Assembly: GCA_040219235.1 (NCBI GenBank)
Contig: JAVJSV010000011.1
Coordinates: 1-64,000, forward strand
Origin: Rhodospirillaceae bacterium
GTDB lineage: Bacteria; Pseudomonadota; Alphaproteobacteria; Rhodospirillales; Rhodospirillaceae
Length of the DNA stretch: 64,000 nt
Reading direction: 5' to 3'
Within the stretch, counting starts at the first letter, position 1, and every line of letters starts with the position of its first letter. The position numbers were made by a program, and so were the translations under genes. Shown in pieces: positions 53,272-62,285 of this stretch. The notes under the pieces were generated by a model. That model did no database searches. It had not been told where the DNA came from and saw nothing but the letters and a program-made list of their open reading frames with translations.

Positions 53272-54126
53272 ATGATGTTACGTTCGATCATGCTGGCAAC
53301 GGCTGCACTGGGTCTGGCAGCATGTGGTGCCAATTACGATGTGCCTGGCGCACGCTCTCTGCCCAACCGCGGCGATGACTTTCACCGCGCCTTGCAGAAC
53401 GATTATGCAGACCTCGCTCAATCTGAGCGCGCGGAAGCCGACTGGGGGGATACCAAAACCTTTGTTCAGCGGGCACGACGCGCCGCCGCCGGCGAGACGT
53501 TTATGCCGGAAGCTCTGTCGAACCGCTCAATTCCCAGCCATGCCAGCAACACACTCAGTGAGGCGCGTTCACGTCTCATGACGGTCCTGACCGATCAAAC
53601 ACGGGCCGATATGCCGGTTATGGCGGCCATGGCGCAATCAGCGTTCGACTGCTGGATGCAAGAACAGGAAGAAGATCGCCAGCCGGCAGATATCGCGGCG
53701 TGCCGGTCCAGCTTCAACACGGCCATGCGCGCGCTCGAAGCCGCCAAGCCTGCGGCCGTGGCTGAAAAAGCCCCCATGCCTGATCCGGCGATGCCCGAGC
53801 AGTTCCAGATTTTCTTCGACTTTGATTCTTCTAATTTGAATGCCGACGCCCGCGCCGTGGTCAGTCAGATTTCTGAAGCCCACGAAAAATATAATCCCGC
53901 AACGGTCTTAGTGATTGGTCATACGGACTCTGCGGGCTCAAGCGATTACAACATCATGTTGTCACAGCGCCGCGCCGAGACGGTCTACAATGCTTTGGCT
54001 GACGAAGGCATTGATCAAAGTGAGATGCGGGTTGAAGCCTACGGCGAAGAACGGCCGCGTGCGCCGCGTCCCGATGGCACGCGCGAGCAAGACAACCGCC
54101 GCGTCGACATTATTTTTGAAAAGTAG
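53272..54126 (+). CDS. OmpA-family lipoprotein
   Basis: About 284 residues. A lipoprotein signal with lipobox LAAC is in MLATAALGLAACGANYD. The C-terminal OmpA-like peptidoglycan-binding domain is seen in FFDFDSSNLNADARAVVSQI, VIGHTDSAGSSDYNIMLSQR and RPDGTREQDNRRVDIIF. The middle is helical. It would tether the outer membrane to the wall. AGAGGG five bases before ATG 53272 fixes the start. Confidence 0.9.
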   Translation: MMLRSIMLATAALGLAACGANYDVPGARSLPNRGDDFHRALQNDYADLAQSERAEADWGDTKTFVQRARRAAAGETFMPEALSNRSIPSHASNTLSEARSRLMTVLTDQTRADMPVMAAMAQSAFDCWMQEQEEDRQPADIAACRSSFNTAMRALEAAKPAAVAEKAPMPDPAMPEQFQIFFDFDSSNLNADARAVVSQISEAHEKYNPATVLVIGHTDSAGSSDYNIMLSQRRAETVYNALADEGIDQSEMRVEAYGEERPRAPRPDGTREQDNRRVDIIFEK

Positions 54127-54150
54127 GTCCCGCTAAAGCGCCTCTGTGTT

Positions 54151-54948
54151 TTATGTGCGCGCAGAACCTTGCGTAGAAGCGTGCGCGGAACACAGAGAGC
54201 AGTGCGGATCGGGGTTCACTTTGACGATGCGGGTGGATACGTCTAGGGCATCATAAATCAGCAACCGTCCGGCCATACCCAGGCCGATGCCTAAAATTTC
54301 TTTCAAGACTTCGGTGGCTTGCAAGGTGCCCACCACACCGGCCACCGCACCTAAAATCCCAGCCTGCTCACAGGTCCACACATCTTCAGGCGGTGGCGGT
54401 TCTGGATACAGGCAGCGGTAACACGGTCCGCCGTCATGGGGTTTGTACGTCGACAGTTGTCCATCAAACCGGATCACCGCGCCCGACACCAGGGTCTTCT
54501 TCTCTGCGAAGCAGGTGTCATTGATCAGAAAGCGGGTTTCAAAATTGTCGCTGCCGTCGGCCACAATGTCGTAGTTCTGAATAATCTCACGCGCATTGTC
54601 AGAAGTCAGGCGGGTGAGGTGTGGGATAATGTTCACGTCCGGATTGATCGCCTGTGCGCCGATCATCGCGCTGTCAACTTTACTGCGCCCTAGATGCGCG
54701 GTTGCGTGCAGCACTTGGCGTTGCAAGTTTGAGGCATCAACCGTGTCGTCATCGACAATGCCCAGCGTGCCGACGCCCGCAGCGGCTAAATACTGAATCA
54801 AGGGCGACCCCAGTCCACCGGCCCCCACCACCAATACTTTTGCGGCCAGCAACTTCGCTTGCCCCGCCATCCCGACATCCTTCAGCCGAATGTGGCGCGC
54901 GTACCGTTCAATCTGATCTTCAGTTAAGGGGGGCGATATGTCGTTCAT
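54151..54948 (-). CDS. moeB: MoeB/ThiF/HesA-family adenylyltransferase
   Basis: A 265-residue E1-like enzyme that adenylates a sulfur-carrier C-terminus, for molybdopterin or thiamin. VLVVGAGGLGSPLIQYLAAA is the ATP loop; VDDDTVDASNLQRQVLH is conserved; zinc Cys pairs are CYRC and CSLC. There is no rhodanese domain. MoeB rather than ThiF is the best guess from context with dut and coaBC, a common alphaproteobacterial neighbourhood. Confidence 0.85.
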   Translation of the reverse strand: MNDISPPLTEDQIERYARHIRLKDVGMAGQAKLLAAKVLVVGAGGLGSPLIQYLAAAGVGTLGIVDDDTVDASNLQRQVLHATAHLGRSKVDSAMIGAQAINPDVNIIPHLTRLTSDNAREIIQNYDIVADGSDNFETRFLINDTCFAEKKTLVSGAVIRFDGQLSTYKPHDGGPCYRCLYPEPPPPEDVWTCEQAGILGAVAGVVGTLQATEVLKEILGIGLGMAGRLLIYDALDVSTRIVKVNPDPHCSLCSAHASTQGSART

Positions 54949-54982
54949 GTCCGTCTTTGTCGTTCACTTAAAATGCGACGCC

Positions 54983-55444
54983 TTAACCGCGACCGGTGGA
55001 GCCAAAGCCGCTTGCGCCGCGCACGGTTTCAGGCAATTCGTCGACGACGTCCAGAATAGCCCGTGTCACGGGGGCGACCAGCATTTGCGCGATGCGTTCG
55101 CCGCGCGTAATCACAAAGGGCTCCGGGCCATGGTTGATCAGAATCACTTTCACTTCGCCGCGATAATCCGCATCAATGGTGCCCGGACTGTTGAGAACAG
55201 TCACGCCGTGCTTCGCGGCCAGGCCCGATCTTGGCCGCACTTGCGCTTCAAAGCCCGATGGCAGGGCAATCGCCAGACCAGTGGCCACCATGGTTTTCTC
55301 TTGCGGGTCCAGCGTAATGGGGGCGTCAATCGCGGCATATAAATCCATCCCGGCGGCCTCATCGGTTTGATAGGCGGGCAGCGGCAGGTCTGCGCCGTGG
55401 GGCAGACGTTTAACGGCAACGGCGATGGAATGCGTGTTGGTCAT
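54983..55444 (-). CDS. dut: Deoxyuridine 5'-triphosphate nucleotidohydrolase
   Basis: A 153-residue trimeric dUTPase. Motifs in order: [12 protein letters not shown] (1), [12 protein letters not shown] (2), [14 protein letters not shown] (3), [13 protein letters not shown] (4), and the C-terminal ASGFGSTG (5). It keeps uracil out of DNA. The start is at ATG 55444; the longer reading overlaps coaBC and lacks family character. AAGAAGAG precedes it. Confidence 0.97.
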   Translation of the reverse strand: MTNTHSIAVAVKRLPHGADLPLPAYQTDEAAGMDLYAAIDAPITLDPQEKTMVATGLAIALPSGFEAQVRPRSGLAAKHGVTVLNSPGTIDADYRGEVKVILINHGPEPFVITRGERIAQMLVAPVTRAILDVVDELPETVRGASGFGSTGRG

Positions 55445-55469
55445 AACTCTTCTTACAAAAACTGAAACA

Positions 55470-56708
55470 TTAGGAGGGGGTGTTAAAATGTTCGGCGATG
55501 CGCGCGGCCAGGCGCTCGGCCACCGCTTGCTTGCGCAGGGTCGGCCAGCTGTCGACGCCATCTTCCGTAATAATATGAACCGTGTTGCTGTCGCTGCCGA
55601 AACCGCCAGACACATCGTTGGCGACAATCCAATCGCAGTTTTTGGAGGCCCGCTTTTTGGTGCCGTTCTCGATCACGTTTTCAGTTTCTGCCGCAAAGCC
55701 AATCACCAGTTTTGCACGCGCATCAGTCTTCTCTGACAGCGCGGCCAAAATGTCCGGGTTTTCGGTTAGCACAAGCGCCGGTGGTCCATCGCCCGTCTTT
55801 TTCATTTTTGATGTGCCCGCACCGCTGACACGCCAGTCCGCCACGGCGGCGGCGCACACGGCAATATCGAAGGGGCGTGCGGCCAAGCATGTCTTATGCA
55901 TCTGCGCGGCCGTCTGCACAGATTTCACGGTTACGCCGTCCGGATCAGCCAACGTTGTCGGGCCGGTCACCAGCGTGACTTTTGCGCCGAGGTCAGCCAA
56001 CGCTGCGGCAATAGCATGTCCCTGCTTGCCGGAGGATCTGTTGGCAATGTAGCGCACTGGATCAATCGGCTCGTGGGTCGGTCCACTGGTCACCAGGGCT
56101 GAGTATCCTGTGAGCGCTCCCTGGCCCTCATGGGTCTGAAAGTGCTGGCTCAATGCGGCGATGATATCGGGCACTTCAGCCATACGCCCATTGCCCACTT
56201 CGCCGCAGGCCAAATCACCGGCCCCAGGACCAACGATGGTCACGCCGCGTTCTTGTAAAGTGCTCAAGTTGGATTGCGTGGCCGGGTGGGTCCACATCAT
56301 CACATTCATCGACGGGACCAATATCACTGGCTTGTCGGTGGCCAGCAGCGCGGTGGTGGCCAGGTCGTCGGCCAGACCATGGGCCAGCTTGGCCATAATG
56401 TTGGCGGTCGCCGGGGCGACAAGCACCACGTCGGCCTCCCGACTGAGGTTGATGTGCCCCATCTCACTTTCGTCGGTCAGAGAGAACAATTCTTGAAACA
56501 CCTTGTCACCGGACAGCGCGGCCAAACTCATGGGCGTGACAAATTGGGCACCGGCCTCTGTGAGAATGCACCGCACGTGGGCACCGCGTTCGCGCAGACG
56601 GCGAATCAAATCGGGCACCTTTACGGCGGCAATGCCACCAGAAACGATTAACAGGATGCGGCGGTTCTCAAGCACGGACTCTGTCTTTCCAGTCATTGAG
56701 AGACTCAT
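55470..56708 (-). CDS. coaBC: Bifunctional CoaBC (phosphopantothenoylcysteine synthetase/decarboxylase)
   Basis: A 412-residue coenzyme A pathway enzyme. The N-terminal flavin decarboxylase has [40 protein letters not shown] and [14 protein letters not shown]; the C-terminal synthetase has [20 protein letters not shown] and [14 protein letters not shown] 56708 or 56696 are both possible; a direct repeat TGAGAGACTCA lies over this start region. Confidence 0.95.
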   Translation of the reverse strand: MSLSMTGKTESVLENRRILLIVSGGIAAVKVPDLIRRLRERGAHVRCILTEAGAQFVTPMSLAALSGDKVFQELFSLTDESEMGHINLSREADVVLVAPATANIMAKLAHGLADDLATTALLATDKPVILVPSMNVMMWTHPATQSNLSTLQERGVTIVGPGAGDLACGEVGNGRMAEVPDIIAALSQHFQTHEGQGALTGYSALVTSGPTHEPIDPVRYIANRSSGKQGHAIAAALADLGAKVTLVTGPTTLADPDGVTVKSVQTAAQMHKTCLAARPFDIAVCAAAVADWRVSGAGTSKMKKTGDGPPALVLTENPDILAALSEKTDARAKLVIGFAAETENVIENGTKKRASKNCDWIVANDVSGGFGSDSNTVHIITEDGVDSWPTLRKQAVAERLAARIAEHFNTPS

Positions 56709-56723
56709 TTAATGAGAGACTCA
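56697..56723. repeat. 11-bp direct repeat at coaBC start
   Basis: TGAGAGACTCA occurs at 56697-56707 and 56713-56723, a period of 16 bp, over the coaBC start region. Confidence 0.85.
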
Positions 56724-56785
56724 GTTCAAGACGGCTCTTCTACGTCAGAACCGCAGTTTATACGACTCTAACCTCAGCCGTCACC

Positions 56786-58330
56786 TTAACCCGAAACCCA
56801 CAACAGGACGGCAACAGCGGCAATCGCCCAGGGCCACCAATTGATGCGCGACCGGCCTGGAGCCCGGCCCCGGATGGCAGCGGCGGTTTCCGGGTCCAGC
56901 TTGAGGCCCTGCCGCCGTATTTGAGCCGCCGCCGCATCCACGCTGTCAATCAAGCGCGGCAGTTTGGCCAGGGTCGTCGTGGTGTCCGACACCACATCAC
57001 GCAGTTTGCCTTCCGGCCCCAGTTCTTTGACCATCCAGTCTTCAATCAGGGGGCGGGCCAATTCCCACATATTGACGTTGGGGGCCAACACACGCCCCAC
57101 GCCTTCGGCCAGCAGCATGCTCTTTTGAAGCAACAGCAATTGCGGCTGGGTCTCCATGTCAAAGGTCTCGGTAATCTGAAACAACTGGCCCAACAGGCGG
57201 GCAAGAGAAATCTCGCTCAGGGGCTTGCCCAGAATGGGTTCGGCGATGGAGCGACAAGCCTGTGCAAACGCGCCCACATCTTTGTTGGCCGGCACATAGC
57301 CCGCTTCAATATGAACTTCAGCCACCCGGGTGTAGTCCCGGGTTAGAAAGCCCAACAGCATCTCGCCCAGGCGTCTGCGAGTCGGAGCGTCGATCCGGCC
57401 CATAATGCCGAAGTCGATGGCGATCAGCGTGCCGTCGTCCGACACAAACAGATTTCCCGGGTGCATATCGGCATGAAAAAAGCCGTGATGAAAGACCATG
57501 CTGAAAAACACTTCCGCGGAGGTTTTCACCAGATCGACCGGCTCAAGCCCTAGGGCTTCCACATCGCGCGGTTGATCAACCCGCGCCCCGGACACCCGCT
57601 CCAGCGTCAGCACATGTTCAGAGGTGCGTTGCCAATCAATCTTCGGCACCCGGAACCGGGGTTCGTCGGCAAAATTTTCGCGCAGTTCTTCGGCGGCGGC
57701 GGCTTCGAACCGCAGGTCCATTTCAATATGCACAGCCTGTTCAAAGGCGCGCACCGTTTCAACCGGTTTCAGGCGGCGCAGCCTGGGTTGCGTACTCTCA
57801 ACGGTCTCGGCCAGCCAGTACAACAGGTCGAGATCCGTATGAAAGGCTTCTCGAATTCCGGGCCGCAGAATTTTAACCGCAACCTCGTCGCCTTCAGTGG
57901 TGGTCGCAAAATGCACCTGGGCAATGGACGCGGCGGCAACGGGTTCAGGGTTAATCGACTCAAACAGGGCGTCCATGCCGCCATCAAAATCAGCCGCGAG
58001 GGCGCGTTTGACGTCTGCGAAGGCAAAGGGCGGCAGACGGTCCTGCAATCCTGTCAGGTCGTCGGTCACGCTTTGGCCCAACAGGTCAGGGCGCGTAGAC
58101 AGGGTTTGCCCCAGTTTAATAAATGTCGGCCCGAGAGAGGTCAGCGCCGCCGCTAGGCGCTGTCCCGGTCGCAGGTTTTTTAGTTTTGGGTCCGGTTTTG
58201 CGGTTAGCCGGACTGCCGAGGCAACAGCACGACCAATGGCATATCCATCCAGCAGAAACAGGGCATCGTGCCGGGCCAGCGTTCTGCTAATGCCAATCAG
58301 GCGGGTGAAGTTGCGAAAGAAGCGAATCAT
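56786..58330 (-). CDS. ubiB: UbiB (ABC1/ADCK-type kinase-like) protein
   Basis: A 514-residue protein required for ubiquinone synthesis. It has the KxGQ motif (FIKLGQTLSTRPDLL), EVAVKILRPGIREAFHTDLD with the Ala/Lys ATP site, HADMHPGNLFVSDDGTLIAI, and DFGIMGRID (metal-binding). Two C-terminal hydrophobic helices anchor it (WWPWAIAAVAVLLWVSG). ATG 58330 is set as start, because the longer reading overlaps ubiE and lacks family signs. Confidence 0.95.
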   Translation of the reverse strand: MIRFFRNFTRLIGISRTLARHDALFLLDGYAIGRAVASAVRLTAKPDPKLKNLRPGQRLAAALTSLGPTFIKLGQTLSTRPDLLGQSVTDDLTGLQDRLPPFAFADVKRALAADFDGGMDALFESINPEPVAAASIAQVHFATTTEGDEVAVKILRPGIREAFHTDLDLLYWLAETVESTQPRLRRLKPVETVRAFEQAVHIEMDLRFEAAAAEELRENFADEPRFRVPKIDWQRTSEHVLTLERVSGARVDQPRDVEALGLEPVDLVKTSAEVFFSMVFHHGFFHADMHPGNLFVSDDGTLIAIDFGIMGRIDAPTRRRLGEMLLGFLTRDYTRVAEVHIEAGYVPANKDVGAFAQACRSIAEPILGKPLSEISLARLLGQLFQITETFDMETQPQLLLLQKSMLLAEGVGRVLAPNVNMWELARPLIEDWMVKELGPEGKLRDVVSDTTTTLAKLPRLIDSVDAAAAQIRRQGLKLDPETAAAIRGRAPGRSRINWWPWAIAAVAVLLWVSG

Positions 58331-58370
58331 AAATGTCAGATGCTGTCGGCGTTGTCGGTGCAGCGACCGG

Positions 58371-59147
58371 TTACAGCCGCCATCCTGAATGCAGGGCGGC
58401 AATGCCACCGGCCAGATTGCGATAAGACGTGCAGCCCAGTTCTGCGTCTGCCATCATCTCTTTAAGCGGTTCCTGCGTTGGAAATTTTCGAATGCTCTCG
58501 GCCAGATACCGGTACGCGCTGCCGTCTCCGGCCACGGCCTGCCCCAGGCGCGGTAGAATACTAAAAGAATAGGCGTCATACGCTTTGTCCAAGCCGGGGA
58601 CCACAACCTGACTGAATTCCAGGCACAAAAAACGACCACCGGGTTTTAACACACGCCGCGCTTCATTCAGCGCCTGCTGAATATTGGTCACGTTCCGCAG
58701 ACCAAACGCAATTGTGTAGGCATCGAAATGCATGTCGGGAAAAGGCAGAGACTCGGCATTGCCGACCGCCCAGTCCAGGCCGTGCAAGCGGCCTTGGTCC
58801 AAGGCCCGGTCCCGGCCCTGTTCCAGCATCGCCTGATTGATGTCGCAGACGGTCACTTTTCCGGGCGCATTGGCATTGCCCATGCGGTCGCGAATCCGAA
58901 AAGCGATATCGCCGGTGCCACCCGCCACATCAATGGTGGACCACCCTGTTTTCGGGGCCAACCAGTCGACCATGGCGTTTTTCCACAACCGGTGCACGCC
59001 GCCGCTCATCAGATCGTTCATCAGGTCGTATTTGGGGGCCACGGCATCGAACACCGCGCGCACCCGTCCGGCTTTGGCGGCAACGGGCACGGTCTCGAAG
59101 CCAAAATGCGTGGCCTCTTCTGGCGTTTGATTTTCAAGAGCACTCAT
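58371..59147 (-). CDS. ubiE: Ubiquinone/menaquinone biosynthesis C-methyltransferase UbiE
   Basis: A 258-residue methyltransferase: [20 protein letters not shown] at the N-terminus, [16 protein letters not shown] (SAM loop), [15 protein letters not shown] and a C-terminal [20 protein letters not shown]. It C-methylates the quinone ring. ATG 59147 is used; GTG at 59156 is the alternative. It is 40 bp upstream of ubiB in the same operon. Confidence 0.97.
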   Translation of the reverse strand: MSALENQTPEEATHFGFETVPVAAKAGRVRAVFDAVAPKYDLMNDLMSGGVHRLWKNAMVDWLAPKTGWSTIDVAGGTGDIAFRIRDRMGNANAPGKVTVCDINQAMLEQGRDRALDQGRLHGLDWAVGNAESLPFPDMHFDAYTIAFGLRNVTNIQQALNEARRVLKPGGRFLCLEFSQVVVPGLDKAYDAYSFSILPRLGQAVAGDGSAYRYLAESIRKFPTQEPLKEMMADAELGCTSYRNLAGGIAALHSGWRL

Positions 59148-59199
59148 GCCGTTCACTTTAAACGAAGCCGGGTTTGGGAGCTATCCCTAACCCTCTTCT

Positions 59200-59255
59200 A
59201 ACCCGGGTCCTAACCCAGGCCCCAACCCGGGCCCCAACCCGGGCCCCAACCCGGG
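59200..59255. repeat. C-rich 12-bp repeat, about five units
   Basis: AACCCGGGCCCC and close variants recur at 59200, 59212, 59224, 59236 and 59248. Each contains the CCCGGG palindrome. It lies between the divergent ubiE and mutM genes. Confidence 0.9.
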
Positions 59256-59318
59256 CAAGACACGTTCGGTCGCAAGAGGTCTCGACAAAGCCAGGGGCCT
59301 TGGCGCAGTGTGCGCCGC

Positions 59319-60155
59319 ATGCCGGAGTTGCCCGAAGTTGAAACCACCTGTCGTGGCCTCGCGAACGTCTTTGACGGACGCCGCCTTACGGCTGTTCAGG
59401 TGCGGCGGCCCAACATGCGAATCCCATTTCCCAAAAACCTGGCGCAATCGCTCACCGGTCGCCGAATCGAGCAGGTCACACGTCAGGCCAAATATATTTG
59501 CATCTATTTGGATGATGGCACTGTAGCGCTGGCCCATCTCGGTATGTCCGGGCGCATGACCATCACAGATCCCTCTGCGGTCCCCGGGCGCCATGATCAT
59601 GTCGTGTTTGATACGGATGATGGCGTTCGCGTGTTTTTCAATGACCCACGGCGCTTTGGTCTTTTAACCCTCACCACGGCCGCAACACTGTTGCAGCATA
59701 AATTGCTCGCACGCCTGGGGCCTGATCCCCTGACAGACGCCTTCACGCCTGATGTTTTGTCCGCGGCGTTGAAGGGTAAGGGCACAACCATCAAAGCCGC
59801 CTTGCTGGATCAAAGGGTGGTGGCCGGATTGGGGAATATCTATGTCTGCGAGGCTTTGTTCCGGGCGGGCATTTCCCCACGCCGCAAAGCCAGCAGTGTG
59901 GCGGGCAAGCGCACCCAGCGTCTGGTGCCGTTGATCAAGGATGTCTTGACTGAGGCCATCGCGGCGGGCGGATCGACCTTGCGGGATTACGCTCAGCCAT
60001 CGGGCGAATTGGGGTATTTTAAATTCAGTTGGAATGTCTATGGCCGTGAAGGTGAACAGTGTAAATGCGATCCAGACGGCAAAGACGGTATAACGGTGAA
60101 GCGGATTGTTCAGGCGGGCCGCTCAACGTTTTTTTGTTCAAGATGTCAAAGATAA
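59319..60155 (+). CDS. mutM: Formamidopyrimidine-DNA glycosylase (Fpg)
   Basis: A 278-residue DNA-repair glycosylase/AP lyase. The catalytic N-terminus Pro2-Glu3 is in MPELPEVETTCRGL; LAHLGMSGRM holds the catalytic Lys-region His; QRVVAGLGNIYVCEALF is the H2TH, and the zinc finger has Cys-x-Cys and FFCSRCQR. The start at 59319 gives the needed Pro2. Its 5' region contains the C-rich repeat. Confidence 0.96.
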   Translation: MPELPEVETTCRGLANVFDGRRLTAVQVRRPNMRIPFPKNLAQSLTGRRIEQVTRQAKYICIYLDDGTVALAHLGMSGRMTITDPSAVPGRHDHVVFDTDDGVRVFFNDPRRFGLLTLTTAATLLQHKLLARLGPDPLTDAFTPDVLSAALKGKGTTIKAALLDQRVVAGLGNIYVCEALFRAGISPRRKASSVAGKRTQRLVPLIKDVLTEAIAAGGSTLRDYAQPSGELGYFKFSWNVYGREGEQCKCDPDGKDGITVKRIVQAGRSTFFCSRCQR

Positions 60156-60165
60156 GGTGTCACAA

Positions 60166-60567
60166 ATGAAGAAGATCATGGTCATGTGCCGCAACGCTGT
60201 TGTGCTTGCCACAATGCTTACCGTGCTTACCGTGCTTAGCGTTGTTTTGCCGGCCTTGCCGCTCAAAGCCGCCGATACATTTGTGTATGGCTTTGAAGAC
60301 CTACCCCTGATGTCGGCCTTGTCTCAAGTGCCGGGCAACAGCGTTCTGTTTGATACGCCGCAAGGCCGGATTGTGCAGGCCACGGCCATTGGCACGGTAA
60401 GCCCGTCTGAGGTCACAAAATTTTATGCGGAAACCTTGCCGCAACTGGGATGGAGCGTTGTCTCCGCGCAGGAGTTTAAGAGAGAAGGAGAGGTTCTGAT
60501 GCTGGAATTTACCCCTCTCGACTCTGGTCTTGAGGTGAGATTTCTTGTTGAGCCGGTTGCAAAATAA
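60166..60567 (+). CDS. Small exported protein of unknown function
   Basis: A 133-residue protein with an N-terminal signal (residues ~10-35, AVVLATMLTVLTVLSVVLPA) ending LKAADT, so exported. The hydrophobic core contains a triplicated 9-bp unit (GCTTACCGT). The mature part, SEVTKFYAETLPQLGWSVVS then REGEVLMLEFTPLDSGLEVR, fits a single alpha/beta domain, seen by me in alphaproteobacteria next to mutM but without a known function. AAGG precedes the ATG at 60166. Confidence 0.7.
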   Translation: MKKIMVMCRNAVVLATMLTVLTVLSVVLPALPLKAADTFVYGFEDLPLMSALSQVPGNSVLFDTPQGRIVQATAIGTVSPSEVTKFYAETLPQLGWSVVSAQEFKREGEVLMLEFTPLDSGLEVRFLVEPVAK

Positions 60568-60650
60568 ACGTTTCCGGTTTATCGCCCCCTCACCAAACGT
60601 ATCACAGCTTAAAAAACAGCACCTACAAAACATAAGGACGCACGCGCGCA

Positions 60651-61427
60651 ATGGCTTACGAAAACATCTTAGTAGAAACCCGGGGTCACGTTGGACTTAT
60701 CACCCTCAATCGGCCAAAAGCGTTGAATGCCTTGTCCGAGGGCTTGGTGGCCGATCTTGGTCAGGCTCTTGATGGTTTCGAAGAGGATGACAATATCCGC
60801 GCGGTGGTCATCACCGGCAGTGAAAAAGCTTTTGCAGCCGGTGCAGACATCAAAGAGATGGCCGACAAATCTTTTGTCGATAGTTATGTCGGCGATTTCA
60901 TCACCAAAGGCTGGGAACGAATCACCACCTGCCGCAAGCCAATCATTGCCGCTGTGGCCGGATACGCTTTGGGCGGCGGCTGTGAAGTGGCCATGATGTG
61001 CGATATTATTCTGGCGGCAGATACCGCCAAGTTCGGTCAGCCGGAAATCACGCTCGGCATTATTCCTGGTGCCGGTGGCACCCAGCGCCTCACCCGCGCC
61101 GTCGGCAAGGCCAAGGCCATGGATATGGTGCTCACCGGTCGTCAAATGGACGCGGGTGAAGCCGAACGTGTTGGCTTGGTCAGTCGCGTTATTCCTGCGG
61201 ATAATCTGCTGGACGAAGCCATTAAAGCCGCCAGCCGGATCGCCGATATGTCACTGCCGTCGGTCATGATGGCGAAGGAATCTGTTAACCGGTCCTTCGA
61301 GTCTTCTTTGGCCGAAGGAATCCGATTCGAACGCCGGATGTTCCATGCCACCTTCGCGCTGGAAGACCAGAAAGAAGGCATGGCGGCCTTTGTTGATAAG
61401 CGCCAGCCGACCTTCAAACACCGCTAA
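60651..61427 (+). CDS. Enoyl-CoA hydratase
   Basis: A 258-residue crotonase that hydrates trans-2-enoyl-CoA. Both catalytic Glu residues are present: in [13 protein letters not shown] and in [20 protein letters not shown]. The oxyanion segment [16 protein letters not shown] and the C-terminal [20 protein letters not shown] complete the family. Unlike the gene at 48423 it is a true hydratase type. It stands between mutM and rpsT, as in many alphaproteobacteria. Confidence 0.93.
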   Translation: MAYENILVETRGHVGLITLNRPKALNALSEGLVADLGQALDGFEEDDNIRAVVITGSEKAFAAGADIKEMADKSFVDSYVGDFITKGWERITTCRKPIIAAVAGYALGGGCEVAMMCDIILAADTAKFGQPEITLGIIPGAGGTQRLTRAVGKAKAMDMVLTGRQMDAGEAERVGLVSRVIPADNLLDEAIKAASRIADMSLPSVMMAKESVNRSFESSLAEGIRFERRMFHATFALEDQKEGMAAFVDKRQPTFKHR

Positions 61428-61454
61428 GACCTTCATAAATCTCGCCAATCAAGG

Positions 61455-61503
61455 TTGACGTGGGTTGACGTGGGTTGACGTGGGCCGGTCTCGTAACTAT
61501 AAG
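61455..61503 (+). promoter_or_regulatory. rpsT promoter with triplicated -35-like box
   Basis: TTGACG is repeated at 61455, 61465 and 61475 as part of a 10-bp tandem unit. The last is 17 bp from TATAAG (61498-61503), a good sigma-70-type -10 box. rpsT starts at 61540. Confidence 0.65.
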
Positions 61504-61539
61504 CCCGCGACCAACCAATTATTATCGCAGGACTGACCT

Positions 61540-61806
61540 ATGGCCCATCATGCTTCGGCCAAGAAGAGAATTCGCCGCAACGCCCACCGTTTTGAGATCA
61601 ACCATGCCCGCATCGGTCGTATTCGCACCTATGTGAAGCAAGTTGAAACCGCCATTCAATCTGGTGACAAATCTGCGGCGCAGGAAGCTTTCAAAAAGGC
61701 CATGCCTGAACTGATGCGCGGCAAGAGCAAAGGTCTATTGCACGCCAACACGGTGTCGCGGAAAATTTCCCGGCTCAATGCGCGCATCAAAGCGCTTTCC
61801 GTTTAA
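61540..61806 (+). CDS. rpsT: 30S ribosomal protein S20
   Basis: An 88-residue basic protein: [20 protein letters not shown], then [16 protein letters not shown] and [19 protein letters not shown], the normal S20 pattern. It binds 16S rRNA. It is followed by a strong terminator, and dnaA is the next gene, a usual alphaproteobacterial order. Confidence 0.97.
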   Translation: MAHHASAKKRIRRNAHRFEINHARIGRIRTYVKQVETAIQSGDKSAAQEAFKKAMPELMRGKSKGLLHANTVSRKISRLNARIKALSV

Positions 61807-61895
61807 GACGATTATCCAAACGGACGTTGTCGACGACCTGATCGATAGGTAAGTTGCGGCGCGTTTGTCACCGTTAAAAAATAGATAAGATGTTT

Positions 61896-61937
61896 TTATC
61901 CTCCAGCGACTGAATTGTCCTGGAGGATAAATTTTTT
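61896..61937 (+). terminator. Rho-independent terminator of rpsT
   Basis: TTATCCTCCAG (61896-61906) and CTGGAGGATAA (61920-61930) form an 11-bp perfect stem with a 13-base loop, followed by ATTTTTT. Confidence 0.9.
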
Positions 61938-62227
61938 CTGCTGTTCATTTTTATCGTTTCCTGCGCTTCGCGGTGCAGCAGTGATTGAGTTGTGAAGTGA
62001 CTCAACGAGTCCCATCGTGTTGAGACAGAATTGCGAATCACACCCCAAATTTGAACACCAAACTGTCAAGCTATCTTTAGTCTTGTCTTTCGGGCCGCGC
62101 CGGATAAAGTCCGGGTCTTCGCAACGAACTGTTCTTCAGTTTTTTCTGGCTTGATGTTGCGAGCTTGATGTTGCGATTACAAACACAACTGGATTGGTAT
62201 TATCCCTGCGCTGATGACTTTGAATTG

Positions 62228-62251
62228 AAAGTTTTACGGGGAACTTTCAGC
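62228..62251 (+). promoter_or_regulatory. Perfect hairpin in the dnaA leader
   Basis: TGAAAGTT (62228-62235) and AACTTTCA (62244-62251) are 8-bp inverted repeats around TTACGGGG, 34 bases before the GTG start. No T-run follows, so it is more likely a binding site or mRNA structure than a terminator. Confidence 0.5.
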
Positions 62252-62285
62252 ATGGCACGCCGGGGATTGCGACAAGGACGCTAGG

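Larger units (their letters stand above)
61807..62285. other. rpsT-dnaA intergenic region
   Basis: 479 bp with no gene. It contains one DnaA-box-like word (TTATCCAAA, 61812-61820), the rpsT terminator, a 14-bp tandem duplication (GCTTGATGTTGCGA at 62149 and 62163), and a perfect hairpin before dnaA (62228-62251). I saw no cluster of DnaA boxes, so an origin here is not supported. Confidence 0.6.

Noticed and set aside
55445-55627. 61-residue extension of dUTPase
   Set aside because: It overlaps the coaBC 3' end and has no similarity to dUTPase; the standard start follows a ribosome site.
59187-59600. 137-residue minus-strand reading with Gly-Leu-Gly-Pro repeats
   Set aside because: The repeats are the translation of the C-rich 12-bp array and the rest is antisense to mutM.
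61807-62285. Chromosomal origin (oriC) upstream of dnaA
   Set aside because: Only one imperfect DnaA-box word was seen and no A/T-rich unwinding region with box cluster; not enough to call an origin.
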